Of a stretch of 64,000 bases of DNA, positions 26,295 to 37,342 are shown one piece after another. The notes beneath the pieces were generated by a model. That model was not told where the DNA came from and did no database searches. It saw only the letters and a list, made by a program, of their open reading frames with translations. A program made the position numbers and the translations under genes. Every line of letters begins with the position of its first letter. Within the stretch, counting starts at the first letter, position 1. Source of the stretch: Pseudomonas sp. (GTDB lineage Bacteria; Pseudomonadota; Gammaproteobacteria; Pseudomonadales; Pseudomonadaceae); assembly GCA_022448005.1 (NCBI GenBank), contig JAKUTK010000017.1:1-64000 (forward strand), given 5' to 3'.

Positions 26295-27590
26295 TCAGAT
26301 GATGTTCGCGTAGTCCGCTTCAATGCGGTCCAGGCTCAGGTGGTTGAGGAAGTTGGAGAAGCACATCCAGGCAGACAGCGCATTGAGGTCCTGAAACTGC
26401 TGCGGCAGGTACTTCGGCGGCGCCACCATACCCTCCTCGACCAGCTGGCGCAGGGTGCGCATGTCTTCCAGCGTGGTCTTGCCGCAGAACAGCAGCGGGA
26501 TCTGTTCCAGCTTGCCCTTACGCACCGCCAGCTGGATGTAGTTGTAGATCATGATGAAACCCTTCAGGTAGGACAGGTCCTTGGTGAAGGGCAAGCCCTC
26601 GGGAGACGAGCCGCGAAACACGCGACTGGCATTGCCGTAGCTGTCGTCGTCGGAATAGCCCTGTTCGCGGAAAAAGCCGAAGACGTCGAGAAAATCCGCG
26701 CCCTCTTCCGCCATGTGGATGGCACGGGTACGGTTGGTGAGCTTGCGCAGGCGCGTCGGGTAAGAGGCGAAAGCGATGACTTCCATCAGGATCGCCAAGC
26801 CTTCCTGAGTCACGGTTGAGGACGGCGGGCCCTTGGCCAGGAAGGTACAGATCGGCTGGTTCTGCCCGTTAAGCGTGGTGCCGACATGAACTAGCCCCTC
26901 GTGCACTTCCAGCGCTCGTACGTCCCGCTCGTTGAACATCGCATCGCTGCGGATCTTGATGTAATCAGCGCCGGCCGCGGCATCGGCAAGAATGCCGTCA
27001 GATTCGAATACGCGAATCACGCCTTCACCCTCGCCAAACACCAGATCCAGCCGGCGCTGCAGCAAGTCCACCGCCTGCGGTGCAGTAAGCACTTTGGCTT
27101 CGTCCTTGAGGTCGCCGCGGTCAGCGATGTTGTTCAGATAGTCGGAGAGCATCAGACCGAGGTCGGCGAGCGTCGGGTCACCGGCATGAAAGGCGTCAGA
27201 GGCAGCGCCGTAAAGCTCCTGGGAAATCAGGCCGAAATCGGCGGTGCCGCGTGCTTCGAGCATGCGGATCACCATCCGGTATTCCTTGCACATGCGCCGC
27301 ATGATCTGCCCGACCGGGTTGAACTGGCCCAGTTGACGGGTGATGTCGCGTTCGATGTTCTGGAACTCTTCCTTCTTGGCGCTGGAATCAAAGCCAAGCG
27401 GACGGCCTTCGTAGTAAGCGCGGTCGACCTGAGGCAGCTCACGGGCGCCAGCGGCAAAAAAACCTTGGCGAATGCTGTCGTCCCATTTCACCGCATCAAG
27501 CACACGCAGCGGGGTCTGCGCTTCGACGATACGTTCGGACAGACCGCGCACCGTAAGCTGGTATTCATCCAGGTTGTTACGGGTATTCAT
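26295..27590 (-). CDS. DUF1704/QEGLA-motif metallopeptidase-like protein
   Basis: A 431-residue soluble protein of the DUF1704 family, often named flavohemoglobin expression-modulating QEGLA motif protein. The metal-type motif HEGLVH spans residues 230-235 with Glu231 as possible base, and TQEGLA spans 261-266. Eukaryotic relatives (MATCAP/KIAA0895) are zinc tyrosine carboxypeptidases with the same HExxxH plus QEGLA pattern, so a peptidase activity is plausible; that is an inference from family. The flavohemoglobin link is only historical. It is convergent with dctM and has its own promoter region to the right. Confidence 0.82.
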   Translation of the reverse strand: MNTRNNLDEYQLTVRGLSERIVEAQTPLRVLDAVKWDDSIRQGFFAAGARELPQVDRAYYEGRPLGFDSSAKKEEFQNIERDITRQLGQFNPVGQIMRRMCKEYRMVIRMLEARGTADFGLISQELYGAASDAFHAGDPTLADLGLMLSDYLNNIADRGDLKDEAKVLTAPQAVDLLQRRLDLVFGEGEGVIRVFESDGILADAAAGADYIKIRSDAMFNERDVRALEVHEGLVHVGTTLNGQNQPICTFLAKGPPSSTVTQEGLAILMEVIAFASYPTRLRKLTNRTRAIHMAEEGADFLDVFGFFREQGYSDDDSYGNASRVFRGSSPEGLPFTKDLSYLKGFIMIYNYIQLAVRKGKLEQIPLLFCGKTTLEDMRTLRQLVEEGMVAPPKYLPQQFQDLNALSAWMCFSNFLNHLSLDRIEADYANII

Positions 27591-27865
27591 CCGTACCTCG
27601 TCAGTGATGAGCCATAGCCTTCAACTTATACACCAGCGGACCGTGGCATTCCGGGCCCGGTTCGCGAACTGCCTGCTGGCGTATAGAAGTGTGTCGGCCG
27701 GCATCAAGCAATCTGTACCCAGCCGAAACCGCGAACTGGCTTACCCAAGCCTTGGCACATCAGCCTGGGCATGGCGGGGTCCCGCGCCTGCCCTTCGCCG
27801 CAGTCACATCGAAGCGTGGGGATGACAGCCGCCCGACCAATTCGCGGGGCGACTGGGCGCCTTGA

Positions 27866-29368
27866 TCAGATCTCGGGACGCATGTGCGGGAACAGGATCA
27901 CGTCGCGGATCGATGGCGAGTTGGTCAGCAGCATGACCAGACGGTCGATGCCGATACCTTCACCTGCTGTCGGCGGCATGCCGTATTCCAGCGCGCGGAC
28001 GAAGTCGGCATCGAAATGCATGGCCTCGTCGTCGCCAGCGTCCTTGTCGCGGACCTGCGCGTGGAAGCGCTCGGCCTGGTCTTCGGCATCGTTCAACTCG
28101 GAGTAGGCGTTGGCGATCTCGCGGCCGCCGATGAACAGCTCGAAGCGGTCGGTGACGCTTGGGTCGTCGTTGCTGCGACGCGCCAGCGGCGAGACTTCGA
28201 ACGGGTAACGGGTGATGAAGGTCGGCTGCTCCAGCTTGTGCTCGACCAATTCCTCGAAAATCATCACCTGCAGCTTGCCCAGCCCTTCGAAGCCGAGCAC
28301 CTTGGCGCCGGCCTTCTTGGCGATGGCGCGGGCGGTGTCGATGTTCTGCAAGTCGGCGGCGCTGACTTCGGGGTTGTACTTCAGAATCGCATCGAACACC
28401 GAGAGCCGTGCAAAGGGCTCGCCGAAGTGGAACAGCTTGTCGCCGTACGGCACGTCGGTGCTGCCCAGGACCAACTGCGCCAGCTCGCGGAACAGTTCTT
28501 CAGTCAGATCCATGTTGTCTTCGTAGTCAGCGTAGGCCTGGTAGAACTCGAGCATGGTGAACTCGGGGTTGTGCCGGGTCGAAACGCCTTCGTTACGGAA
28601 GTTGCGGTTGATCTCGAAGACGCGCTCGAAGCCACCGACCACTAGGCGCTTGAGGTACAGCTCAGGGGCGATGCGCAGGAACATCGGCAGGTCCAGCGCA
28701 TTGTGGTGGGTCTCGAACGGCTTGGCCGCGGCGCCACCGGGGATGGTCTGCAGCATCGGCGTTTCCACTTCGAGGAAGTCGCGCTCGTTAAGGAATTTGC
28801 GGATGTGGCCAATCACCTGCGAACGCACACGGAAGGTGTGGCGGGTTTCCTCGTTGACGATCAGGTCGACGTAACGCTGGCGGTAGCGCTGCTCGGTGTC
28901 GGTCAGGCCATGGTGCTTGTCCGGCAGTGGGCGCAGCGATTTGGTCAGCAGGCGAACGTCTGTCATCTCGACATATAGATCGCCCTTGCCTGAACGCGCC
29001 AGGGTGCCTTCTGCGGCAATGATGTCGCCCAGGTCCCAATGCTTGATGGCTTCGAGGGTATCGGCTGGCAGCGTCTTTCGATTGACGTAGACCTGGATGC
29101 GCCCGGTCATGTCTTGCAGGACCATAAAGGCGCCGCGGTTGAGCATGATGCGTCCGGCAACCTTTACCGGGATCGCCGCTTCAGCCAGCTCTTCCTTGGT
29201 CTTGTCGACGTACTTCTGCTGCAGGTCGTTGCAGTAGCTGTCGCGACGGAAGTCGTTGGGGAAAACGTCGCCCTTGGCGCGTTCGGCAGCCAGTTTTTCC
29301 TTGCGCTGAAGGATCAGGCTGTTTTCTTCCTCGTGGATGGCGTGCTGGTTCAGCGGTTGTTCGCTCAT
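27866..29368 (-). CDS. lysS: Lysyl-tRNA synthetase, class II
   Basis: A 500-residue enzyme that charges tRNA-Lys with lysine using ATP. The N-terminal OB anticodon-binding domain includes [22 protein letters not shown]. The class II catalytic core has motif 2, [26 protein letters not shown], near residue 260, and motif 3, [12 protein letters not shown], near 480. The length matches bacterial LysRS. It follows prfB on the same strand at about 195 bases, the usual prfB-lysS arrangement, with a repeat block between them. Confidence 0.97.
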   Translation of the reverse strand: MSEQPLNQHAIHEEENSLILQRKEKLAAERAKGDVFPNDFRRDSYCNDLQQKYVDKTKEELAEAAIPVKVAGRIMLNRGAFMVLQDMTGRIQVYVNRKTLPADTLEAIKHWDLGDIIAAEGTLARSGKGDLYVEMTDVRLLTKSLRPLPDKHHGLTDTEQRYRQRYVDLIVNEETRHTFRVRSQVIGHIRKFLNERDFLEVETPMLQTIPGGAAAKPFETHHNALDLPMFLRIAPELYLKRLVVGGFERVFEINRNFRNEGVSTRHNPEFTMLEFYQAYADYEDNMDLTEELFRELAQLVLGSTDVPYGDKLFHFGEPFARLSVFDAILKYNPEVSAADLQNIDTARAIAKKAGAKVLGFEGLGKLQVMIFEELVEHKLEQPTFITRYPFEVSPLARRSNDDPSVTDRFELFIGGREIANAYSELNDAEDQAERFHAQVRDKDAGDDEAMHFDADFVRALEYGMPPTAGEGIGIDRLVMLLTNSPSIRDVILFPHMRPEI

Positions 29369-29430
29369 GGTTTAAAAATGCCTGGATCGAATGAATGAAT
29401 CCCGGGGAGGGTGTGTTGGCAGGCGCTTCA

Positions 29431-29541
29431 CTTCAGCCCACCATGGTCTGCCCCTATTTTTGGTGGGCTGAAGCCCACCCTACATCTGGACACTGGAACT
29501 CGAGTTGGGTGGGCCGGGCGGCGTTCCGCTTCAGCCCACCC
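29431..29541. repeat. Palindromic repeat cluster, TTCAGCCCACC type
   Basis: Copies of CTTCAGCCCACC at 29431-29442 and 29529-29540 face inverted copies GGTGGGCTGAAG (29462-29473) and GGGTGGG (from 29506). They form two possible stem-loops between prfB and lysS. This looks like a lineage-specific extragenic palindrome family different from the one at 388-500. Confidence 0.65.
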
Positions 29542-29563
29542 ATGCTGGCCAAGCTCAGTAGCG

Positions 29564-30659
29564 TTAAAGCCCTTGCTTCAGACTGGCTTCGAGGTACTGG
29601 TCGATGTCGCCGTCCAGCACCTTCTGGCAGTCGCTACGTTCCACGCCGGTACGCAAATCCTTGATGCGCGAGTCGTCGAGCACATAGGAGCGAATCTGAT
29701 GACCCCAGCCGATATCGGACTTGGTGTCTTCCAGCGCCTGGGAGGCCGCATTGCGCTTCTGCATTTCCTGCTCGTACAACCGGGCCCGCAGCATTTTCAT
29801 GGCGGTGTCCTTGTTGGCGTGCTGGGAACGCTCGTTCTGGCAGGCCACCACCGTGTTGGTTGGTACGTGGGTAATACGTACCGCCGAGTCGGTGGTGTTG
29901 ACGTGCTGACCACCGGCACCGGAAGAGCGGTAGGTGTCGATGCGCAGGTCGGCCGGATTGATGTCGATTTCGACCCTGTCGTCGATCTCGGGCGAGACGA
30001 ACACTGCCGAGAATGAGGTGTGGCGGCGGGCGCCAGAGTCGAACGGGCTCTTGCGCACCAGGCGGTGCACGCCGATCTCGGTGCGCAACCAACCAAAGGC
30101 GTACTCGCCTTTGATGTGTACGGTAGCGCCCTTGATGCCGGCTACTTCACCTTCGGACAGTTCGACGATCTCGGCGCTGAAACCGCGCTTGTCGGCCCAG
30201 CGCAGGTACATGCGCAGGAGTATGTTGGCCCAGTCCTGCGCCTCGGTGCCGCCGGAACCGGCCTGGATATCCAGGTAGCAGTTGTTCGGGTCCATTTCGC
30301 CGCTGAACATGCGGCGGAATTCCAGCCCCTCGAGGATGCCGCGCAGACGCTCCAGCTCGGCCGCGACGTCGTCTACGGCGCTCTGGTCATCTTCTTCGAC
30401 AGCCATGTCGAGCAGGTCGCGGGAGTCGGCCAGTCCACCTTCGAGATCGTCGATGGTTTCGACGATCTGCGCCAGGGTGGCGCGCTCGCGGCCCAGGTTC
30501 TGGGCGTACTCAGGCTTGTTCCAGACGTTCGGGTCTTCGAGTTCGCGGTTTACTTCAACAAGACGATCATGCTTCTGATCGTAGTCAAAGATACCCCCGA
30601 ATTGACTGGGTGCGGTCGGACAGGTCCTTGATGCTGTTGAGGATCGGGTTGATTTCCAT
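29564..30659 (-). CDS. prfB: Peptide chain release factor 2 (programmed +1 frameshift)
   Basis: RF2 terminates translation at UGA and UAA. The gene is in two frames. A 24-codon first part ([20 protein letters not shown] then RGYL) ends at an in-frame TGA at 30585-30587. The rest continues in the +1 frame from [15 protein letters not shown], giving 364 residues in total. The peptidyl-hydrolysis motif GGQ lies in [18 protein letters not shown] and the stop-codon-reading SPF motif in [15 protein letters not shown]. The apparent long frame starting at 30676 is an artefact of ignoring the frameshift. lysS lies downstream. Confidence 0.97.
30584..30599 (-). promoter_or_regulatory. prfB recoding site
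   Basis: On the minus strand the sequence reads CGGGGGTATCTTTGAC: an internal Shine-Dalgarno-like GGGGG, the slippery CUU codon, the UGA stop and a following C. This is the standard RF2 autoregulatory site with one change from the usual AGGGGG. Low RF2 lets ribosomes slip +1 and make more RF2. Confidence 0.95.
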
Positions 30660-30815
30660 AGGTCGGCAGCTCTCAATCGGACGTTGCGAAAAGCCGGCGA
30701 TTATAGCGCAGCTGACCGTGACTGACAGCCCACGCGGGACCGTCGGCGCGGCGAATGTCAAGCAGATTGACCAGGGCACGTTGGAAAGGCGGCGTGCTCG
30801 CCGCCCGATTTGGGA

Positions 30816-31583
30816 TCAGGCGGAAACGCCGCGCACCTGGCTTTCCAGTTCGGCCTTCAACCCAGCCTCAACCTTCAGCTGCCGGGCCAGCTCATCCAGA
30901 TAAGCGCGCTCCATGAATTGCTCCTCGTCCACCATCAGTACGCTGGCCAGGTACATTTCCGAAGCCATCTCCGGTGTGGTGGCGGCAGCAGCCACTTCGA
31001 CCGGGTCGAGCGGCTTGTTGAGCTCCGTTTCGAGCCAGCGCTGCAATTCGGGATCGTCAGTGAGCTGGGCCAGCTCGGCCTCGATCATCTTGCGCTCCTG
31101 TTCATCCACATGACCATCAGCTTTGGCCGCAGCGACCAGCGCCTTGAGGATGGCGCGGCTGTGCTCTTCGACCTGGTCTGGCGGAAGCCGGTCGACCGTC
31201 TTCGGCTCAGTGTGCGGTGCGCTCGCAGCTGCTGCGGTACCCTGTTGAGCCTGCTGCGCCTGCCAGTTGCCATAGGCTTTGTAGGCCAGCATGCCGAGTG
31301 CGGCCAGACCACCGTAGGTGACAGCCTTGCCACCCATGCGGCGCCCTCGTCGGCTTCCCAGCAACATGCCGAGCGCGCCGGTCGCCAGCGCACCCTTTCC
31401 ACGCCCGCCAGCGCCTCCAAGCAGGCTACCCAGAGGCCCACCTGCGCCGGAGAGCATGTCGCCGAGCGAGCCGCCGCTGCTGCTGCTGTTGGTATTACCG
31501 GGGCGCGTAACCGAGCCCTGCTGCTTCTGCAGAAGATCCTGCCCGGATTTGAGCAGTTGATCGAGCAAACCGGAGGTTTTCAT
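30816..31583 (-). CDS. DUF533 / TerB-like inner membrane protein (YebE-like)
   Basis: A 255-residue protein. The N-terminal third is Gly/Ser-rich (GGSLGDMLSGAGGPLGSLLGG). A glycine-rich hydrophobic stretch follows (MGGKAVTYGGLAALGMLAYKAYG, about residues 83-105). After a Gln/Ala linker comes a helical TerB-like domain (ILKALVAAAKADGHVDEQERKMI, ASEMYLASVLMVDEEQFMERAYLDELARQL). This is the YebE/DUF533 layout; its function is unknown. It stands alone between prfB and the flavin oxidoreductase. Confidence 0.85.
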   Translation of the reverse strand: MKTSGLLDQLLKSGQDLLQKQQGSVTRPGNTNSSSSGGSLGDMLSGAGGPLGSLLGGAGGRGKGALATGALGMLLGSRRGRRMGGKAVTYGGLAALGMLAYKAYGNWQAQQAQQGTAAAASAPHTEPKTVDRLPPDQVEEHSRAILKALVAAAKADGHVDEQERKMIEAELAQLTDDPELQRWLETELNKPLDPVEVAAAATTPEMASEMYLASVLMVDEEQFMERAYLDELARQLKVEAGLKAELESQVRGVSA

Positions 31584-31609
31584 AAAATACCTGCATACGA
31601 AGTGATGGA

Positions 31610-32758
<1,149 letters not shown>

Positions 32759-32988
32759 TCAGTACAGACTGTTTCGGTGACTTTGCTCGGCCTGGATGGT
32801 GTTTACCGAGAATTCGGTGACCGGGTGTTGCACACCGGCGTGAGCCAACATTGATCGACCGCCGACATGACCTTCTGCGTACAAGGAGCGTCCATGCGAA
32901 TCGCAGGTCGCTACCCCAGCTCGGTCTTGTTCGGAAATATTGGAAGCTTGGGGGATGACAAACCACTCGCCATCCCCAGCAACTGCAG

Positions 32989-35085
32989 TTACGCCGCCTC
33001 TACCTCCACCGGTACGCCATTGAGTGCTGCGTTTCCCGACAAGGCATCGAGCTGGCGCTCGTCGGTGAGGTCGTTGGCACTGGCGCCCGGCTGGCGATTG
33101 GCAATCTCCAGCTGCGCACCGGGACGACCATGGCCCCAGCCATGCGGCAGGCTGACCACACCGGGCATCATCTCGTCGCTGACAGCCACTTCAACTTCGA
33201 TCATGCCGACCCGCGAGCGTACCCGCACGCGCTGACCGTCAAGCAGCCCCAGCCGGCTCAGATCAGCCGGATTCATCAGCAGCTGATGGCGCGGCTTGCC
33301 CTTCACCAATCGGTGGTAGTTGTGCATCCAGGAGTTATTGCTGCGCACATGGCGGCGGCCTATCAGTACCAGCTGATCGGCCGGCGCCGCGATCGACGCA
33401 GCAAAACGCTGCAGGTCACCGAGGAACAGCGGGGGCGCCGCCTGAACGCGCCGGCCTTCGGTTTTCAGCCGCCCGGCCAGATTGGGCTTCAGCGGACCGA
33501 GATCAAGCCCGTGCGGATAGTCGCGCAGCCGGGAAAGACTCAAGTCCAGTTCGCTTTTCTCGCCATAAGGGCCGGCACGCAGGCCACGATCGATCATCTG
33601 TTCTGGCGCGACGGTGGGCTTGAGATCGCCGCCGGTGCGCGCCGCGAACGCCTTGGCCAGGCCGATGAAAATTTCCCAGTCATGCAGCGCACCCGCCGGC
33701 TTGCTGAGTACCGGCTCGTTGAAGCGGGTAACGTTGCGCACCGCGAACGTGTTGAAGGTGGTGTCGTAATGATCATGCTCCAACGGCGCCGTCGGCGGCA
33801 GGATCAGATCAGCGTAGCGGGTCGTTTCATTGATGTAGAAATCCACGCTGAGCATGAATTCCAGACCGTCGAGCGCCTGTTCCAGCTTGCGCCCGTTGGG
33901 TGTGGAAAGCACCGGATTGCCGGCTACCGTCACCAGCGCGCGAATCTGCCCGTCCCCTTCGGTAAGCATCTCCTCGGCCAGCGCTGAAACCGGCAGCTCA
34001 CCGCCGTATTCCGGCAGTCCTGAAACCCGGCTCTGCCAGCGGTTGAAATGTCCGCCGGAGGTGTTTGCCACGAGATCCACCGCCGGCTCCGTGCACAGCG
34101 CGCCCCCGACTCGATCCAAGTTGCCAGTGACCAAGTTGATCGACTGCACCAGCCACTGGCATAGCGTGCCGAACGCCTGGGTCGAAACGCCCATCCGGCC
34201 GTAGCAGACCGCTTTGTCCGCCGCAGCGAAATCCCGCGCCAGTTGCCGAATCTGCACAGCCGGCACGCCGCAGCGCGGCCCCATCGCTTCCGCAGTGAAC
34301 GGCGTAACCGCGGCTTGAAGTTCATCCAGCCCCTCTATCGGAAGATGGCTGGCACGTGTCAGGCCTTCATCGAACAACGTATTGAGCAAGCCGAACAGCA
34401 ACGCCGCATCTTCGCCAGGGCGGACGAACAGATGCTGATCGGCAATAGCGGCGGTTTCACTACGGCGCGGATCGACTACCACCAGCTTGCCGCCGCGCGC
34501 CTGCACGGCCTTGAGGCGCTTTTCCACGTCCGGGACGGTCATGATGCTGCCGTTGGAGGCCAGCGGATTGCCTCCAAGGATCAGCATGAAATCGGTATGG
34601 TCGATGTCTGGAATCGGGATCAACAGTCCGTGGCCGTACATCATCAGGCTGGTCAGGTGATGCGGCAGCTGATCGACCGAGGTGGCTGAAAAGCGATTGC
34701 GGGTTTTCAGCTGGCCCAGAAAATAGTTGCTGTGGGTCATCAGCCCGTAATTGTGCACGCTGGGGTTGCCCTGATAGACCGCCAACGCATTATTGCCATG
34801 CCGCTCGCGGATCTCAGCCATGCGCTCGGCGACCAGCGCAAACGCCTCGTCCCACTCGATCGCCTGCCACTCGCTGCCGACACGACGCATCGGATGACGC
34901 AGGCGGTCCGGATCGTTCTGGATGTCCTGCAACGCGACGGCCTTGGGGCAGATGTGGCCGCGACTGAAGCTGTCCTGAGCGTCGCCCTTGATCGATACGA
35001 TCTGCTCATCACGGGTTTCGATGGTCAGGCCGCAGATGGCCTCGCACAGGTGACAGGCACGGTGGTGCTGGGTCGTTTCGCTCAT
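32989..35085 (-). CDS. Molybdopterin-dependent oxidoreductase
   Basis: A 698-residue enzyme of the DMSO-reductase superfamily. It has an N-terminal 4Fe-4S site (Cys11, Cys14, Cys18 and Cys46, in CHLCEAICG and HICPKA). The molybdopterin domain follows (MLILGGNPLASNGS, VVVDPRRSETAAIADQHLFVRPGEDAAL). The C-terminal cofactor-capping domain has RSNNSWMHNYHRL and LPHGWGHGRPGAQL. The substrate is unknown. No partner subunit, chaperone or signal peptide is nearby, so it is probably a single-subunit cytoplasmic enzyme. It is transcribed leftward after recJ across a 234-base gap. Confidence 0.87.
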   Translation of the reverse strand: MSETTQHHRACHLCEAICGLTIETRDEQIVSIKGDAQDSFSRGHICPKAVALQDIQNDPDRLRHPMRRVGSEWQAIEWDEAFALVAERMAEIRERHGNNALAVYQGNPSVHNYGLMTHSNYFLGQLKTRNRFSATSVDQLPHHLTSLMMYGHGLLIPIPDIDHTDFMLILGGNPLASNGSIMTVPDVEKRLKAVQARGGKLVVVDPRRSETAAIADQHLFVRPGEDAALLFGLLNTLFDEGLTRASHLPIEGLDELQAAVTPFTAEAMGPRCGVPAVQIRQLARDFAAADKAVCYGRMGVSTQAFGTLCQWLVQSINLVTGNLDRVGGALCTEPAVDLVANTSGGHFNRWQSRVSGLPEYGGELPVSALAEEMLTEGDGQIRALVTVAGNPVLSTPNGRKLEQALDGLEFMLSVDFYINETTRYADLILPPTAPLEHDHYDTTFNTFAVRNVTRFNEPVLSKPAGALHDWEIFIGLAKAFAARTGGDLKPTVAPEQMIDRGLRAGPYGEKSELDLSLSRLRDYPHGLDLGPLKPNLAGRLKTEGRRVQAAPPLFLGDLQRFAASIAAPADQLVLIGRRHVRSNNSWMHNYHRLVKGKPRHQLLMNPADLSRLGLLDGQRVRVRSRVGMIEVEVAVSDEMMPGVVSLPHGWGHGRPGAQLEIANRQPGASANDLTDERQLDALSGNAALNGVPVEVEAA

Positions 35086-35319
35086 CGCGGGCTCCAGAGA
35101 TTGTTCTTGTAATCAGAACACTCTAGGCCGGAGCCGGGCCTGCGCCAATCATGCACGCCCAGGCAAATAGCGCCCGATTCAGATAACCGATCTTGCTCAG
35201 GCCAGTCAGCGGAAGGCATGGGGACCTGAAGCCCCAGCGGTCCGCAAACCGACACCACTTGCAGCAGCGATAGCCCGGACGTCTTGAGCCCTATATCGCG
35301 CAGGGTGCAGACCGAGCGG

Positions 35320-37035
35320 TCATCGCGCAGCGATATGCGCAACCAGTAGCTGCACGCTTTCCCGACCGCGAAACTCGTTCACATCCAACTTGTAGGCCAG
35401 ATCGGCCCAGCGCACGGTGGGGTTGGGCCACAGCTCGCGATCGATATTGAACGCGATTCCATCGAGGGTCAGAGAGCCGCATTCGCTCTTGAGCACCATC
35501 TTCAGGTGCTTCTCGCCGACCAGCCGCTGCTGCACCAACTGGAAAACGCCGTGAAACACTGGTTCGGGGAAGTGCTGCCCCCATGGCCCGGCGTTGCGCA
35601 GCGCCTTGGCCAGCTCTAGATGGAATTCCTCGACACTCAATTGGCCATCGGTCAGCAGACGCCCGGTGAGGTCGTCCTCGCAGAGCTGACGACGTACCTC
35701 GGCATCGAATGCCGCAGCGAAGGCACCGAAATTAGCCTCGGGCAGCGACAGGCCAGCGGCCATCGCGTGGCCGCCAAACTTGCTGATCAAACCCGGATGG
35801 CGCGCAGCAACGGCATCGAGTGCATCGCGGATATGAAAACCAGGCACCGAGCGAGCCGAACCCTTGAGCACGCCCTCCCCTGCATCGGCAAAGGCGATGG
35901 TCGGACGGTGATACCGTTCCTTGAGCCGTGAAGCGAGAATGCCAATGACGCCTTGGTGCCAGTCAGGCTCGAAGAGGCATAGGCCGAACGGCATGTCTTC
36001 GAGCGGCAGATCCTTCAGTTGGGCCAGCGCCTCGCGCTGCATCCCCTGCTCGATGCCCTTGCGCTCCTGGTTGAGCTGGTCGAGCTGAACGGCCATGTCC
36101 CGCGCCAGTGCTTCGTCTTCACAGAGCAGGCATTCAATCCCCAGCGCCATGTCATCGAGACGACCCGCCGCATTCAGTCGCGGGCCGAGAATGAAGCCGA
36201 GATCGGTCGAGGTGATACGGCTGTAATCGCGACCCGCGACCTCCAGAATCGCGCGCAATCCAGGGCGCGCCCGCCCTGCGCGAATTCGCGCCAGTCCCTG
36301 ATGAACAAGTATTCGATTGTTCGCGTCCAGCGGAACCACATCGGCGACGCTGCCCAGGGCGACCAGATCCAGCAGTTCGGCAAGGTTTGGCTCCGACCAG
36401 CCGTTGCGACTGAACCAGCCCCGTTTGCGCAACGCTGCACGCAAGGCCAGCAGCACATAAAAGATGACACCGACGCCTGCAATGCATTTGCTTGGAAAGG
36501 CACACTCAGGCTGGTTGGGATTGACGATGGCGTCGGCCGCCGGCAGCTCTGTGCCCGGCAGGTGATGGTCGGTCACCAGGACCTTGAGGCCTGCCGCCTT
36601 GGCTGCCGCTACGCCGTCGACGCTGGAAATGCCGTTATCCACCGTCACCAGCAGATCAGGCCGACGCTCGAGCGCCACGGCAACGATCTCTGGCGTCAGG
36701 CCGTAGCCGTACTCGAAGCGATTGGGCACCAGATAATCCACGTGCGCAGCACCCAGCTGACGCAGGCCCAGAACACCCACGGTACTGGCGGTTGCGCCGT
36801 CGGCATCGAAGTCACCGACGAACAGGATGCGCTGGCGGCTTTCCAGCGCCTCGACCAGCAGCGCCACAGCGGCGTCGATGCCCTTGAGTTGACCGTAGGG
36901 GATCAAGCGCGCCAGGCCCTTGTCCAGCTCGCTGATCGACTGCACACCACGGGCTGCGTAGAGACGCGTCAGCAGCGGCGGCAAGTCGCCCAGGTCGGGA
37001 AGCTGCTCGGGAAGGGGGCGAGGTTCGATACGCAT
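35320..37035 (-). CDS. recJ: Single-stranded-DNA-specific exonuclease RecJ
   Basis: A 571-residue 5'-3' ssDNA exonuclease of the DHH phosphoesterase family, used in RecF recombination and mismatch repair. The catalytic motifs are FVGDFDADGATAST near residue 75, the DHH motif in LVTDHHLPGTEL near 155, and LGFILGPRLNAAGRLDDM near 280. The DHHA1 region contains GGHAMAAGLSL, and an OB-like C-terminal domain follows. The length is normal. It is divergent from pxpA. Confidence 0.96.
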   Translation of the reverse strand: MRIEPRPLPEQLPDLGDLPPLLTRLYAARGVQSISELDKGLARLIPYGQLKGIDAAVALLVEALESRQRILFVGDFDADGATASTVGVLGLRQLGAAHVDYLVPNRFEYGYGLTPEIVAVALERRPDLLVTVDNGISSVDGVAAAKAAGLKVLVTDHHLPGTELPAADAIVNPNQPECAFPSKCIAGVGVIFYVLLALRAALRKRGWFSRNGWSEPNLAELLDLVALGSVADVVPLDANNRILVHQGLARIRAGRARPGLRAILEVAGRDYSRITSTDLGFILGPRLNAAGRLDDMALGIECLLCEDEALARDMAVQLDQLNQERKGIEQGMQREALAQLKDLPLEDMPFGLCLFEPDWHQGVIGILASRLKERYHRPTIAFADAGEGVLKGSARSVPGFHIRDALDAVAARHPGLISKFGGHAMAAGLSLPEANFGAFAAAFDAEVRRQLCEDDLTGRLLTDGQLSVEEFHLELAKALRNAGPWGQHFPEPVFHGVFQLVQQRLVGEKHLKMVLKSECGSLTLDGIAFNIDRELWPNPTVRWADLAYKLDVNEFRGRESVQLLVAHIAAR

Positions 37036-37342
37036 CTGTTGATTATCCGGTGCAGCGTGAAGTGGGTGACAGTCATAGCGGAGGGCGCAGGCTGGCCATC
37101 GCGGCGGACATGGTAGACGCTACCGCGCAGAGGCGGCTCTTGAGTCCGATGGTCAGGCAGCCGCGGCAGAAGTACCGACGCAGCAGGCGCCGCTTGAACT
37201 GGCCGCAAGCATACAGCAATGAATTATTGCCGGGCTGCCCGCCGACGGTGTGCCCTATGATCAGGCATCGCGCATCAATGCTTTATCATCGTGACAACCG
37301 CGCAAGACCTATACGAAACCCGCCATTACCCCGGAGACCGGC
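37036..37342. other. Divergent intergenic region recJ / pxpA
   Basis: These 307 bases hold the promoters of recJ (left) and pxpA (right). A ribosome-binding GGAGA lies nine bases before pxpA, and the sequence becomes AT-richer in the last 130 bases. I see no repeat, RNA structure or convincing coding frame. Confidence 0.5.

Noticed and set aside
25569..26819. 416-codon plus-strand frame overlapping dctM and the DUF1704 gene
   Set aside because: Out of frame with dctM and crosses a terminator; Arg/His-rich as expected for a shadow.
35082..35342. 86-codon minus-strand frame overlapping the end of recJ
   Set aside because: Overlaps recJ in another frame and has no family-like sequence or start signal.
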